A stretch of DNA of 64,000 nucleotides from Candidatus Paraburkholderia kirkii (GTDB lineage Bacteria > Pseudomonadota > Gammaproteobacteria > Burkholderiales > Burkholderiaceae), in contig LFKV01000001.1 in assembly GCA_001189345.1 (NCBI GenBank), positions 186,001 to 250,000 of the forward strand. The letters run 5' to 3'. Every line of letters starts with the position of its first letter. The stretch's first letter is position 1. Below, one piece after another: positions 31,324 through 41,631 of the stretch. The notes below the pieces were generated by a model, which saw nothing but the letters and a program-made list of their open reading frames with translations, was not told the DNA's origin and ran no database searches. Position numbers and translations under genes: made by a program.

Positions 31324-32637
31324 GATGTCACGAAGCCGGACGAGAAAGTGCAGGCGCTGGTGGGGCGCACATACGGCCATTTCGCGAGCTACAGGAACGC
31401 GCTCGTGTTTCCGGTGAATCCGCCTTCCATTCCGGAACTGGGCACGGCGTCGGGCTTCGACTTCGAACTTCAGGACCGTGCGGGTCTGGGCCACGAGAAG
31501 CTCATGCAGGCGCGCGCGATGTTGCTCGGCATGGCCGCGAAGGACCCGACGCTCGCGCAGGTGCGCCCGAACGGCCTGAACGACACGGCGCAATTCAAGG
31601 TGAAGATCGACCGCCAAAAGGCGCAGGCGCAAGGCGTCGATCCATCGACGATCGACCAGACGTTCTTGATCGCGTGGGCGTCGAAGTACGTGAACAACTT
31701 CCTCGATACGAATAGCCGGATCAAGAAGGTGTATATGCAGGGCGACGCGCCGTTCCGCATGTCGCCGGAGAACGTCAACAGCTGGTACGTGCGCAATGCA
31801 TCGGGCGCGATGGTGCCGTTCTCGTCGTTCGCGACGGGCGAATGGAGCTACGGATCGCCCAAGCTCGAGCGCTATAACGGTCTTTCTGCGATCGAGATCC
31901 AGGGTGTCGCGGCGCCGGGCAAATCGACCGGTCAGGCGATGGCCGCGATGGAAACGCTCGCCGCGAAGCTGCCGGCGGGCGTCGGCTACGAATGGACAGG
32001 CTTGTCGTATCAGCAGATCCAGTCCGGCTCGCAGGCGCCGATTCTCTACGGCATCTCGATTCTCGTCTTGTTCCTGTGTCTCGCGGCGCTGTACGAGAGC
32101 TGGTCGATTCCGTTCTCCGTGATCATGGTCGTCCCGCTCGGCGTGATCGGCGCGCTGCTCGCCGTGTCGCTGCGAGGGCTCGAGAACGACGTGTTCTTCC
32201 AGGTCGGCCTGCTCACGACAGTCGGCTTGTCCGCGAAGAACGCGATCCTGATCGTCGAGTTCGCGCGCGATCTGCAGCTGTCGCAAAAAATGGGTCCGAT
32301 CGAGGTCGCGATGGAAGCGGCGCGCCTGCGTCTGCGTCCGATCCTGATGACCTCGCTCGCGTTCATTCTCGGCACCTTGCCGCTCGCGATCAGCGATGGC
32401 GCGGGGGCGGCGAGCCAGCATGCGATCGGCACGGGCGTGATCGGCGGCATGCTCACCGCGACCTTCCTCGCGATCTTCATGGTGCCGATGTTCTTCGTCG
32501 TCGTGTGGGCGCGCTTCGGTGGCGACAAGGAGGACGCGGGCGCGGCGCTCGCGCGTTACGAGCAGCAACGCCGGGCCGAACAGGGCGTGAAGCCGGGCAC
32601 GAAGGGTGGCAATGGCCCGGGCAACGAAGGACACTGA
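31324..32637 (+). pseudogene. 3' part of a second RND permease, head deleted
   Basis: Right after the outer-membrane factor stop, an open frame with no start codon of its own encodes about 437 residues matching the C-terminal part of the neighbouring permease ('[12 protein letters not shown]...', '[32 protein letters not shown]', '[17 protein letters not shown]', '[19 protein letters not shown]'). Many substitutions show it is a diverged paralogue, not a fresh duplicate. About 600 N-terminal residues, including the TM4 Asp pair, and any adaptor gene are missing. A deletion therefore joined the first operon to the middle of a second pump operon. Confidence 0.88.
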
Positions 32638-32638
32638 A

Positions 32639-34093
32639 ATGCGTAGATTCTCCTTGATTGCAATGGCCGTCGCGGCGCTGGCGACGGGTTGCACGATGGC
32701 GCCGAAGTACGAGCGTCCCGCAGCGCCGGTATCGGCGAGCTTTCCGGCGGGCCCCGCATACGCGACGCAGCCGGGCGCGGCGGATGGCGGCGCGCGCAGC
32801 GCCCGGGGCGTGGCCGGCGCCGACGTCGGCTGGCGCGATTTCTTCGTCGATGCGCGGCTGCAACGGCTCATCGACATCGCGCTCGGAAACAACGTCGCCG
32901 TACTCAACGTCCAGGCCGCGCAGGTGCAGTACCGCATCGCGCGCTCGGAGCTGTTTCCGACGCTCGCGGCGCAGGCCGGCCAGTCGAAGCAGCGCACGCC
33001 GAAGGATTTGTCGCTCTTCAACCAGACGATCCAGAGCACCTACTCGGTGGGTCTGAACGCGGCATGGGAGATCGACCTGTTCGGCCGCGTGCAGAGCCTG
33101 AAGGACCCCAGGCGCTCGCGAAATACCTCGCGACGGCGTACGCGCGCAAGGCGGCCGAGATCTCGCTGGTCTCGCAGGTGGCGACTCAATATCTGCAAGT
33201 GCTGCAAGCCGACGACCTGCTGGCGGTCACGCGGCAGACGCTCGGGAGCACACGCGATTCGTACGACATCGTGAAACTCCAGTTCGACAACGGCACGGCG
33301 TCCGAGCTGGACCTGAGCCAGGCCCAGACGGTGATGGAGAGCGCCGCGGCGAATCTGCAGGCGCAGGAGCGCGCGGGCGCAGGCGGTCAACGCGCTCGTG
33401 CTGCTGCTCGGCGAGCCGATGCCCGACGACTTGCCGGCCGGTATGGCGCTCGACGGACAGAACCTGCTCACGGACATTCCGGCGGGCCTGCCGTCGGACC
33501 TGCTGCTGCGCCGTCCGGACATCATGGAGGCGGAGCAGAACCTGCTCGCCGCCAACGCGAATATCGGCGCGGCGCGCGCGGTGTTCTTTCCGAGCATCTC
33601 GCTGACAGGCAGCTTCGGCACGCTGAGTCCGTCGCTCGGCGGGCTGTTCAAGCCGGGCTCGGCGGCGTGGAGCTTCGCGCCGACGATCACGCTGCCGATC
33701 TTCGAGGGTGGGCAGAATCTCGCGAATCTCGATCTTGCGAACATCCAGAAGAAGATCGAGATCGCGAACTACGAGAAGGCGATTCAGCCGGCTTTCCGCG
33801 ACGTGGCGGACGGGCTCGCCGCGCGCGGCACCTACGATCAGCAGATCGCGGCGCTGGAGCGCGATACGGCCGCGCAGCAGCGGCGCCTGGATCTGTCGAC
33901 GCTTCGCTACAAGCAGGGCGTCGACAGTTATCTCGGCGTGCTGACGGCGCAGCAGGATCTCTATTCGATGCAGCAGACGCTCATTACCGCGCGCATGCAG
34001 CGGCTCGCCAATCTCGTGAGCCTATATCAGGCGCTCGGAGGCGGATGGATTGAGCGGACGGGAGATCAGCCGCGCGCCGCGGATGCGGGCTAG
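32639..34093 (+). pseudogene. Second NodT-type outer-membrane efflux lipoprotein, frameshifted
   Basis: ATG at 32639, one base after the stop of the truncated permease, with lipobox 'MAVAALATGCTMAPKYERP'. An apparent small in-frame loss at 'IALGNNVAVLNVQ' (paralogue: [14 protein letters not shown]) is followed by frame changes near 33107 and near 33375. The remainder is open to 34093 ('[31 protein letters not shown]', 'YKQGVDSYLGVLTAQQDLYSMQQ'). It is the diverged paralogue of the intact factor at 29771 and belonged to the second pump. Confidence 0.87.
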
Positions 34094-34162
34094 CGCGCCG
34101 TCTCTACGCTGGGCGGGTGCCGTATCCTGGGCGTTCGATCATCGGCGCCCGGCATACGACCA

Positions 34163-34191
34163 AAAAAAACGCCGCGGCTCCCACCGCGGTG
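34163..34191 (-). terminator. Terminator of the nucleobase permease gene (minus strand)
   Basis: On the minus strand, ccgcgg-tgggag-ccgcgg forms a stem-loop followed by cg and a run of eight T. It lies about 45 bases beyond the permease stop. Confidence 0.65.
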
Positions 34192-34234
34192 CATCACGCA
34201 AACAGCCAGCAAGCACTTCCAGGGTATGACTTCC

Positions 34235-35624
34235 TTAGTGCGCGTCTCCCGCGTGAGCCGCGCCATCGAACTCGTGTGCGGCTTCGCGGATCTCGCGCCG
34301 CGCCGCGCACTCCTTGCGCACGCCATTGAACACGATATTCAGAATCACCGCCGACACCGAAGCCAGCAGAATCCCGCTGTGAAGAATCGGCTCCAGCGCG
34401 TGCGGCAGTTGCGTGAAGAAACTTCGGCGCAACGACCGGCACCATGCCCATTCCCACGCTCACCGCAACGATGAACAGATTGTGATGGTTCTTCGAGAAG
34501 TCCACTCGCGACAGCGTCTTGATGCCGTTCGCGGCGACCATGCCGAACATCACGATGCCCACGCCGCCCAGCACGAACGGCGGCACGGACGCCACGACTT
34601 GCGCCATCTTCGGAAAGAGGCCGAGCACGACGAGAATCACGCCGCCGGTCGCGCAGACGAAGCGGCTCTTCACGCCCGTCACGCCGATCAGCCCGACGTT
34701 CTGCGAGAATGACGTATGCGGGAACGAGTTGAAGATGCCGCCGATCAGCGTGCCGAGCCCGTCGACGCGCAGGCCGCGCACGAGCGCCTTCTGATCGACC
34801 GGACGCTCGACCAGATCGCCGACCGCGAGGAACATGCCGGTCGATTCGATGAAGGTCACGAACATGACGATGACCATCGTCGCCACGGAGAGCGGATCGA
34901 AATGCGGCATGCCGAAGTGGAACGGCAGCACGATGCCGACGACCCACGGCGCGTGCGCGACGCCGTCCATGTTCACGCGGCCGAGCATCGCGGCGATGAT
35001 GAAGCCCGCGACGATGCTGAGCAGCACCGAAATATTCGCGATGAATCCGCGCGCGAACTTGTTGGTGAGCAGGATCAGCGAGAGCACGACGAGCGAGAGC
35101 AGCAGATACACGGGATTGCCGTAGTCGGGATTGCCGACGCCGCTCGCCGCCCAGTTGATACCGACGCCCATCAGCGAAAGGCCGATGACCGCGATCACCG
35201 TGCCGACCACGACCGGCGGAAAGAAGCGCAGCAGCTTGCCGATCATCGGCGCGAGGAGGATGCCGATGACGCCCGCCGCGATGGTCGAGCCGAATACGTC
35301 GAGAATGCCGAGCGAGGGATTGGTGCCGATTGCGACCATCGGGCCGACGGCGGCGAACGTGCAGCCCATGATGACGGGCAGGCGGATGCCAAAGATCCAG
35401 AGCCCGAGCGTCTGAATCAGCGTGGCGATGCCGCATGAGAACAGATCCGCGCTGATGAGAAACGCGACCTGGTCCTTCGACAGGTTCATCGCCGCGCCGA
35501 GAATCAGCGGCACCGCGCCCGCGTACATCACGAGAACGTGCTGTATGCCGAGCGTCAGCAACTGACCGGCGGGCAGCCGTTCGTCGCACGGATGCACGGA
35601 CGGGTTCACCGAACTTGCAGCCAT
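34235..35624 (-). pseudogene. NCS2 xanthine/uracil permease family, one frameshift near the C-terminus
   Basis: Start 'MAASSVNPSVHPCDERLPAGQLLTLGIQHVLVMYAGAVPLILGAAMNLSKDQVAFLISADLFSCGIATLIQ' at 35624. Open through at least ten membrane segments and the family motif region 'TFIESTGMFLAVGDLVERPVDQKALVRGLRVDGLGTLIGG' and 'FPHTSFSQNVGLIGVTGVKSR'. Near 34425 one extra base throws out the last 65 residues ('FFTQLPHALEPILHSGILLASVSAVILNIVFNG'). Purine/uracil:proton symporters need the final helices, so activity is doubtful. Its start is fused head-to-head with a headless xylulokinase gene at 35625. Confidence 0.85.
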
Positions 35625-36515
35625 GTCTCTCTCGGCTTGCCGCGCGCGTGGTTCGCGCCGCTCGCGGCGTCGCATGCGCGGGGCGGCGCGCTGTCGGAGG
35701 AAGCGGCGACGGCGCTCGGCTTGTGCGCGGGCATTCCGATGGCCGTCGGCGCGGGCGATACGCCTTGCGCCGCGCTCGGCAGCGGCCTGTCGTCCGACGG
35801 CGATGCGCTGCTCACCACCAGCACCGGTGGCCAGATCGTCGTGATGTGCGCCGAGGCACCCGCGCCGGTGCGCGGTTTGCACACGTATCGGTCTGCGACG
35901 GGCGCGTGGTATCGCATGGCGGCGATGCAGAACGTCGGCGTCGCGCTCGAAGCGGTGCGCGGCTGGCTCGGCTATGATTCGTGGCCCGAAGCCTATGACG
36001 AGGCGTTCGCCGCAAACGCCAGCGCATCCTTGAGCTTTCTGCCGTATCTGAGCGGCGAGCGTTCCCCGTGGATGAACCCGGACGCGCGCGGCGGCTGGCT
36101 CGGTCTCGGTCTCGATGACACGCGCGGCACGATGATGCGCGCTGCGTTCGAGGGCATAGCATTCGCCTTGCGTGCGGGACTGGACGCCATCCGCGGCAAC
36201 CCGGGCGAGCACGGCACGACGCTCGGCTCGATGCGGCTCGCGGGCGGCGGCTCGGTCGATCCGCGCTGGCGGTAACTGCTCGCCGACGCACTGCGCGTCG
36301 AACTGTACGCCGTGGAGTGCCCGAACGCGGCGACGCGCGGCGCCGCGATCCTCGGCGGTATCGCCGCGGGGGACGACCTCGCATCGCTCGCACCCGCCGC
36401 GATGCTCGTTGCCACGCCACGGCCAGACGCATCGCTCGATGAACGGATCGCGCGTTTCATCGGTCTGTACGAGCGTGTCGAAGACTGGTTCGCACCGCGG
36501 CGCGAGAGCGCTTAA
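35625..36515 (+). pseudogene. xylB: FGGY carbohydrate kinase (xylulokinase-like), 5' truncated with in-frame ochre stop
   Basis: No start codon: the frame begins 'SLGLPRAWFAPLAASHARGGALSEEAATALGLCAGIPMAVGAGDTPCAALGSGL' directly beside the permease ATG, so the N-terminal FGGY domain (about 200 residues) is gone. The ATP-domain motifs remain: 'GAGDTPCAALGSG', 'YLSGERSPWMNPDARGGWLGL' and 'LAGGGSVDPRW'. A TAA at 36273-36275 interrupts before 'LLADALRVELYAVE', and the C-terminus ends at 36515. A deletion joined this gene to the permease region. The neighbouring epimerase suggests a former sugar-use cluster. Confidence 0.82.
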
Positions 36516-36623
36516 ACTTTCGTACCCTCGATTCCGACGCAATACGCATCGGGGACGACGAAGCGGCGCTTCATATGAGCGGCAAGCGATGCTCGCCTCG
36601 TCAAGACAACATCGAATTCAGAA

Positions 36624-37850
36624 ATGCCCGCACCCGACATGTCCAAACCCCCGTCGCATCTCGATTTCCGCTCGCGCGCGTTCCTGCTCGATCACGCGTT
36701 GCGCACGATGACCTTCTATCACCCGCACTGCATGGACCAGGCGGGCGGCTTCTACCATTACTACAAGAACGACGGCACCGTCTACGACCGCACGTCGCGG
36801 CATCTCGTGTCGAGCACGCGCTTCATCTTCACCTACGCGATGGCGCACAGGCACTTCGGCCTCGACGAATATCGCGGCGGCGTGGTGCACGGCATCGAAT
36901 ATCTGCGCAGGTTTCATCGCAATCCGCAGACGGGTGGCTATGCGTGGACGCTCGACGGCCGCGACGTCACCGATGCGACCAACCATTGCTACGGCCTCGC
37001 GTTCGTCGTGCTCGCGTATGCGAAGGCGATCGAAGCCGGACTCGACGAAGCGCGGGCCTATCTCGACGAAACCTGGGACCTGATGGAAACGCGCTTCTGG
37101 GACGTGGCGCACGGCCTCTACAAGGACGAGGCGAGCGCGGACTGGCAGGTGTCCGGCTATCGCGGCCAGAATGCGAACATGCATGGCTGCGAGGCGATGC
37201 TCGCCGCATACGAAGCGACCAGCGAAGCGCGCTACCTCGATCGCGCGGCGCTGCTGGCGGACAACATGGTGAACCGCCAGGCGAGCCTCGCGGGCGGTCT
37301 CGTGTGGGAGCACTACAAGCCGGACTGGTCGATCGACTGGGACTACAACAAGGGCGATCGCAGCAACATCTTCAGGCCGTGGGGCTTTCAGCCGGGGCAT
37401 CAGACGGAATGGGCGAAGCTTCTGCTGATCCTCGATCGTCACCGGCCCGAGCCGTGGCATCTCACGCGTGCGCGCGAATTGTTCGATCGGGCGCTGGAGC
37501 TGTCGTGGGATCACGAGCACGGCGGCATGGTCTACGGCTTCGATCCCGACGGCAGGTTCTACGACGAGGACAAGTATTTCTGGGTCCAGGCGGAGTCGCT
37601 CGCGGCGGCGGCGTTGCTCGCGGATCGCGCGCAAGGCGATGGCGACGCCGCGCTCGCCGCGCGCTACTGGAGCGATTACGAGCGCTTGTGGCGCTATAGC
37701 TGGGAGCATTTCGTCGATCACAAGTGGGGTGCGTGGTATCGCATCCTCACGCGCGACAACCGCCAGTACAGCGACGAGAAGAGCCCGGCCGGCAAGACCG
37801 ACTATCACACGATGGGCGCATGCTACGAGGTATTGAACGTCGTGCGCTGA
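36624..37850 (+). CDS. AGE-family epimerase/isomerase (mannose or aldose-ketose isomerase type)
   Basis: Intact, 408 residues from the ATG at 36624. An (alpha/alpha)6-barrel protein of the N-acylglucosamine 2-epimerase family. Characteristic segments are 'TSRHLVSSTRFIFTYAMAHRHFGLDEY', 'NHCYGLAFVVLAYAKAIE', 'QNANMHGCEAMLAAYEAT' (active-site His) and 'FQPGHQTEWAKLLLILDRH' (second His). Relatives interconvert mannose and fructose, or sulfoquinovose, rather than N-acylglucosamine. With a xylulokinase remnant next door, a sugar isomerase role is the better guess. Its activity cannot be assigned from sequence alone. Confidence 0.88.
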   Translation: MPAPDMSKPPSHLDFRSRAFLLDHALRTMTFYHPHCMDQAGGFYHYYKNDGTVYDRTSRHLVSSTRFIFTYAMAHRHFGLDEYRGGVVHGIEYLRRFHRNPQTGGYAWTLDGRDVTDATNHCYGLAFVVLAYAKAIEAGLDEARAYLDETWDLMETRFWDVAHGLYKDEASADWQVSGYRGQNANMHGCEAMLAAYEATSEARYLDRAALLADNMVNRQASLAGGLVWEHYKPDWSIDWDYNKGDRSNIFRPWGFQPGHQTEWAKLLLILDRHRPEPWHLTRARELFDRALELSWDHEHGGMVYGFDPDGRFYDEDKYFWVQAESLAAAALLADRAQGDGDAALAARYWSDYERLWRYSWEHFVDHKWGAWYRILTRDNRQYSDEKSPAGKTDYHTMGACYEVLNVVR

Positions 37851-37888
37851 AACGGAATCCGCATCACCGAAACTCAAGGAGCTGAACG

Positions 37889-38995
37889 ATGAAGACGAAA
37901 GCAGCCATCGCATGGGAAGCCGGAAAACCTCTGACGATCGAGGAAGTCGATCTCGAAGGCCCGCGCGCGGGTGAAGTGCTGATCGAAGTCAAGGCGACGG
38001 GCATTTGCCATACCGATTACTACACGCTGTCCGGCGCGGATCCCGAAGGCATTTTTCCGGCGATTCTCGGGCACGAGGGGGCGGGCGTGGTCGTGGACGT
38101 CGGGCCGGGCGTCGGCACGCTGAAGAAGGGCGATCACGTCATTCCGCTCTACACGCCGGAGTGCCGCCAGTGCAAGTTCTGCCTGTCGCGCAAGACCAAT
38201 CTCTGTCAGGCGATTCGCGCCACGCAGGGCCGTGGCCTGATGCCCGATGCGACCTCGCGCTTTTCGCTCGATGGCAAGCCGCTGTTCCACTACATGGGCA
38301 CGTCGACGTTTTCCAACTACATCGTGGTACCGGAGATCGCGGTGGCGAAGGTGCGCGAGGACGCGCCGTTCGACAAGATCTGCTACATCGGCTGCGGCGT
38401 GACGACGGGCGTGGGTGCGGTCGTGTATTCGGCAAAGGTGGAGGCGGGCGCGAACGTGGTCGTGTTCGGTCTGGGCGGCATCGGGCTGAACGTGATTCAG
38501 GGCGCGAAGATGGTCGGCGCGGACAGGATCATCGGCGTCGACATCAATCCGGGGCGCGTCGAGCTGGCGAAGAAGTTCGGCATGACGCACTTCATCAACC
38601 CGAAAGAGGTCGAGAACGTCGTCGATCAAATCGTGCAACTGACCGATGGCGGCGTGGATTACTCGTTCGAATGCGTGGGTAACGTGAAGCTGATGCGTCA
38701 GGCGCTCGAATGCACGCACAAAGGCTGGGGGCAGTCGTTCATCATCGGCGTGGCGGCGGCGAGCGAGGAAATCGGCACGCGGCCGTTCCAGCTCGTCACG
38801 GGCCGCCAGTGGAAGGGCTCGGCGTTCGGCGGCGCGCGCGGGCGCACCGACGTGCCGAAGATCGTCGACTGGTACATGGAAGGCAAGATCAACATCGACG
38901 ATCTGATCACGCATCATCTGCCGCTGGAGCGCATCAACGAGGGCTTCGAGCTGATGAAGAAGGGCGAGTCGATTCGTTCCGTCGTGGTCTATTGA
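37889..38995 (+). CDS. adhC: S-(hydroxymethyl)glutathione dehydrogenase / class III alcohol dehydrogenase
   Basis: Intact, 368 residues. Zinc-dependent ADH with the catalytic zinc ligands in '[14 protein letters not shown]' and 'LGHEGAGVV', and the structural four-cysteine lobe '[17 protein letters not shown]'. The Rossmann motif is '[15 protein letters not shown]'. '[18 protein letters not shown]' is typical of class III enzymes. It oxidises the spontaneous formaldehyde-glutathione adduct to S-formylglutathione with NAD. A paired formylglutathione hydrolase gene, commonly downstream in Burkholderia, is not here. The next gene is a convergent GlxA regulator. Confidence 0.95.
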   Translation: MKTKAAIAWEAGKPLTIEEVDLEGPRAGEVLIEVKATGICHTDYYTLSGADPEGIFPAILGHEGAGVVVDVGPGVGTLKKGDHVIPLYTPECRQCKFCLSRKTNLCQAIRATQGRGLMPDATSRFSLDGKPLFHYMGTSTFSNYIVVPEIAVAKVREDAPFDKICYIGCGVTTGVGAVVYSAKVEAGANVVVFGLGGIGLNVIQGAKMVGADRIIGVDINPGRVELAKKFGMTHFINPKEVENVVDQIVQLTDGGVDYSFECVGNVKLMRQALECTHKGWGQSFIIGVAAASEEIGTRPFQLVTGRQWKGSAFGGARGRTDVPKIVDWYMEGKINIDDLITHHLPLERINEGFELMKKGESIRSVVVY

Positions 38996-39019
38996 CCAGG
39001 CGGGGAAGGCCGGACGCGC

Positions 39020-40015
39020 TCAGCCGCGGCCCCTGCCGAAGCGCTCCCGATAGGTGAGCGGCGTAATGCCGAGCGCATGCTGAAAGGCCTTGCGCATCGC
39101 TTCATAGGTCTTGAAGCCGCTTCTGGCGGCGATCGTCTTCGCGGGCAGGTCGTCTTCCTCGAGCATCCTGCGCGCCGCCTCGATGCGTGCCCGCGTCAGA
39201 AAGGTGGAAGGCGTCGTGCCGGTTTCCCGCTTGAACAAGCGATTGAAGTTGCGCACGCTCATCGACACGCGCTCCGCCATTTCCGCCGGAGAGAGTTCGC
39301 GTCGAATGTTGGCGAGAATCCAGTCCTGCACGTCGCGGATGCTCGGGTTCTGCGTCGCCTGGCTCACCAGATGCGAGCTGAACTGCGACTGGCCGCCCGG
39401 CCGCTTGAGATACACGACGAGATCGCGCGCGACGTCGAGCGCGACGTCCAGCCCGAAATCCTCTTCGACGAGCGCGAGCGCCAGGTCGATTCCGGTCGTG
39501 ACGCCCGCCGACGTCCACAGATTCCCTTCGCGTATGAAGATGCAGTCGGCATCCACGCGCACGGCCGGATACTTTTCCTTCAGCGCGTCGGCGACGGCCC
39601 AGTGCGTCGTCACGCGCTTGCCGTCCAGCAATCCCGCCGCGGCGAGAAAGAACGCGCCCGAGCACAGCGCGGCGGTTCGCGCCATGCGTCCCGCGGCCAC
39701 CTCGACCCATTGCACGATTTCGGGCGCGGCGCCGACGGCCTCTTCGATCTGCCATGCGCCCACGATGATCGCGGTATGCGGCAGTGCGAGCGTATCGATG
39801 CGTTTTCCGGCCGTGAGCGTGACGCCGGTATCCGACAGGATGTCTCCGCGCCGGATCGAGGCGAGTCTGACGTCATAGCGCCCCGCAAGACCGCGGCGCT
39901 CCAGATGAATATTTGCGTAGGTGAAGACGCTCAGCGAGCCGATCGCCTCGAGTGCCTTGAAGCCGTTGTAGATGACGATGTCGACCGTCAGGGGCATGCG
40001 GTTACCGTTCATCAT
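39020..40015 (-). CDS. GlxA-family AraC transcriptional regulator (DJ-1/PfpI domain)
   Basis: Intact, 331 residues. The N-terminal DJ-1/PfpI-like domain (residues 8-190: 'VDIVIYNGFKALEAIGSLSVF', 'TAALCSGAFFLAAAGLLDGKRVTTHW') has Cys in the nucleophile elbow 'LCSGAF'. The C-terminal double helix-turn-helix (residues 225-320) shows 'LSPAEMAERVSMSVRNFNRLFKRETGTTPSTFL' and 'LPAKTIAARSGFKTYEAMRKAFQHALGITPLTYRERFG'. These regulators often control amino-acid, choline or quaternary-amine catabolism. The target here is unknown. Unlike the related gene at 22595, it is free of lesions. Confidence 0.9.
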   Translation of the reverse strand: MMNGNRMPLTVDIVIYNGFKALEAIGSLSVFTYANIHLERRGLAGRYDVRLASIRRGDILSDTGVTLTAGKRIDTLALPHTAIIVGAWQIEEAVGAAPEIVQWVEVAAGRMARTAALCSGAFFLAAAGLLDGKRVTTHWAVADALKEKYPAVRVDADCIFIREGNLWTSAGVTTGIDLALALVEEDFGLDVALDVARDLVVYLKRPGGQSQFSSHLVSQATQNPSIRDVQDWILANIRRELSPAEMAERVSMSVRNFNRLFKRETGTTPSTFLTRARIEAARRMLEEDDLPAKTIAARSGFKTYEAMRKAFQHALGITPLTYRERFGRGRG

Positions 40016-40151
40016 TCGCGCGCCGCTCGAAGCGTTTCACGTTGTCACGGGAGAAGAAGCGCTGCCGTGCGAGCGCATGCCGCGCCGTCTGCGCGTCGCG
40101 CCGGACTTCCGGCGGGTGTTTGCGATCGAAGCTGTCGAGGTTGGATGTCAT
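40002..40151 (-). CDS. Possible small basic protein upstream of the GlxA regulator
   Basis: A 49-residue reading from the ATG at 40149-40151 ('MTSNLDSFDRKHPPEVRRDAQTARHAL...') to TAA at 40002, overlapping the regulator's start by 14 bases. Strongly charged (many Arg/Asp), no signal or membrane segment. I recognise no family. The overlap would allow translational coupling. In GC-rich DNA such short frames also arise by chance, so this is tentative. Confidence 0.35.
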   Translation of the reverse strand: MTSNLDSFDRKHPPEVRRDAQTARHALARQRFFSRDNVKRFERRANDER

Positions 40152-40269
40152 GATGCGCAGGAGTCTCGCCGATGTCGCGATATTCTTGCATGGAGGGGCG
40201 AAGAAATGACAATCCCGATGCCGGCGCGAACCGGTCATCGGGATTCGAAAGCGGAACCGCCGCTGCGCT

Positions 40270-40540
40270 TCAGTGCCCGACGTGTGCGGCCTGCTCGACC
40301 GACTTGACGGCGCGCTTCTGCAACTCTTGCGTCGTATGCCCTTCGCCGTTCGGCAGCCAGCCCGGAGGACGCAGCAGGAAGCCGACCGCATCCGACACGC
40401 TATTCGCGTTGAACATGTCCTTCGCGAGGCTCGCCCAGTGCTCCAGCTCGACGACGATCGGGTTATGCGAAGTCGTCGGCGTGGTGAGGCCGTAGCGGCA
40501 GGGCTCGTCGGCGCGTTCCTCGACATAGTGCACTGCGTTA
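40270..40540 (-). pseudogene. Sterol desaturase / fatty acid hydroxylase family, C-terminal remnant cut by IS630
   Basis: About 89 residues ending at 40270, with 'YVEERADEPCRYGLTTPTTSHNPIVVELEHWASLAKDMF' and 'AVGFLLRPPGWLPNGEG', the conserved end of bacterial sterol-desaturase-like proteins (the 'YGL-T-P-x-x-S-x-N-P' and 'F-x-P-P-G-W' motifs). The whole di-iron His-box core and N-terminus are absent, because the frame runs into the IS630 end at 40541. The rest is not on the other side of the IS in this window, so it was lost by deletion, probably with the adjoining IS66. Confidence 0.75.
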
Positions 40541-41628
40541 TTGAATTAGCACCCTGTCTGTGTTCAGATACAGGTCATGGGTCAAAATGAACCTGACAGA
40601 TATCGAACGTGAGCAACTGTTGTCGGCGGCGCGCAGCCGAACGGTGCGTGCGGCGGACGTGCGACGCGCAAAGTTGATCCTGATGCTCGAGGACGGCGAA
40701 TCGCGCGACAGTATCATGCGCACACTGGGTTGCGATTCGCGCTTCATCGCACGCTGGTCGGGGCGCTTCCTCAGCGAGCGACTAGCCGGCATGTACGCCC
40801 GGCACCGCGGGCGGGCGCCTACGCAGCCACCGGCCAAACTGGAAGCGCGGGTGCTCAAGTGCACCCTCAAGCACAAACCCGCCGACGGTTCGACACACTG
40901 GAGTAGCTACAAGCTCGCAGCAGAACTCGGCGACGTATCGGTCTCGGCCGTGCAGCGCATCTGGCGCAAGCACGGCATCAAGCCGCAGCAGTTGGAGCGG
41001 CACATGGTCTCCAACGACCCGGACTTCGAGACCAAGGCAGCCGACGTGATCGGGCTGTACCTGAACCCGCCGGCGCACGCAGCGGTGTTCTGCGTGGACG
41101 AGAAGACCGCGATCCAGGCACTCGATCGCAAGGACCGTATGCTGCCGCTGTCGCCCGGGCGCGCCGAGAGTCACGGCTTCGAGTACAAGCGCAACGGCAC
41201 GCTCAGCCTGTTCGCGGCGTTCAATACTGCCACCGGCGAGGTGCTGGGCAAGACGGTGGCGCGCCACACCAGCGAGCAGTTCGTGGCCTTCCTGACCGAC
41301 GTCGTCGCCAGCCAGCCCAAACGCCGGGAAATCCACGCGATCTGCGACAACGTCAGCAGCCATAAGACGCAGCGGGTTGCCGACTTCCTTGATGCGCAGC
41401 GCAACGTGCACCTGCACTTCACGCCGACCTACTCGTCGTGGCTCAACCAGGTGGAGAACTGGTTCTCGCGCATTCAGCGTGAAGTGATCGCTCGCGGCAT
41501 CTTCACTTCGGTGAAGGATTGGGATCGCAAACTGATGCCGATACATCCGCGAACACAACAAGAACCCGAAACCGATCAAGTGGAAATATGACGATCCTTC
41601 GCGCCGGATTCGACCAGTGCCAATTCAA
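40541..41628 (+). mobile_element. IS630-family insertion sequence, 1088 bases
   Basis: Imperfect terminal inverted repeats, ttgaattagcaccctgtct at the left and ttgaattggcactggtcga (read inward on the minus strand) at the right, enclose one transposase gene. The left flank ends in TA as expected for this family, but the right flank starts TG, so there is no intact TA duplication. The right end abuts the decayed IS66 directly. Confidence 0.82.
40587..41580 (+). pseudogene. IS630 transposase, frameshift near the C-terminus
   Basis: ATG at 40587. N-terminal helix-turn-helix ('RAADVRRAKLILMLEDGESRDSIMRTLGCDSRFIARW'), then the catalytic core 'AAVFCVDEKTAIQALDRK' (D), 'EIHAICDNVSSHKTQRV' (D) and 'TPTYSSWLNQVENWFSRIQREVI' (E). 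Near 41537 one extra base turns 'LMRYIREHNKNPKPIKWKYDDP' out of frame, so as written the protein ends at 41591 with about 20 wrong residues. The catalytic triad is intact, and the change affects only the tail, so residual activity is possible. Confidence 0.82.
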
Positions 41629-41631
41629 TGA

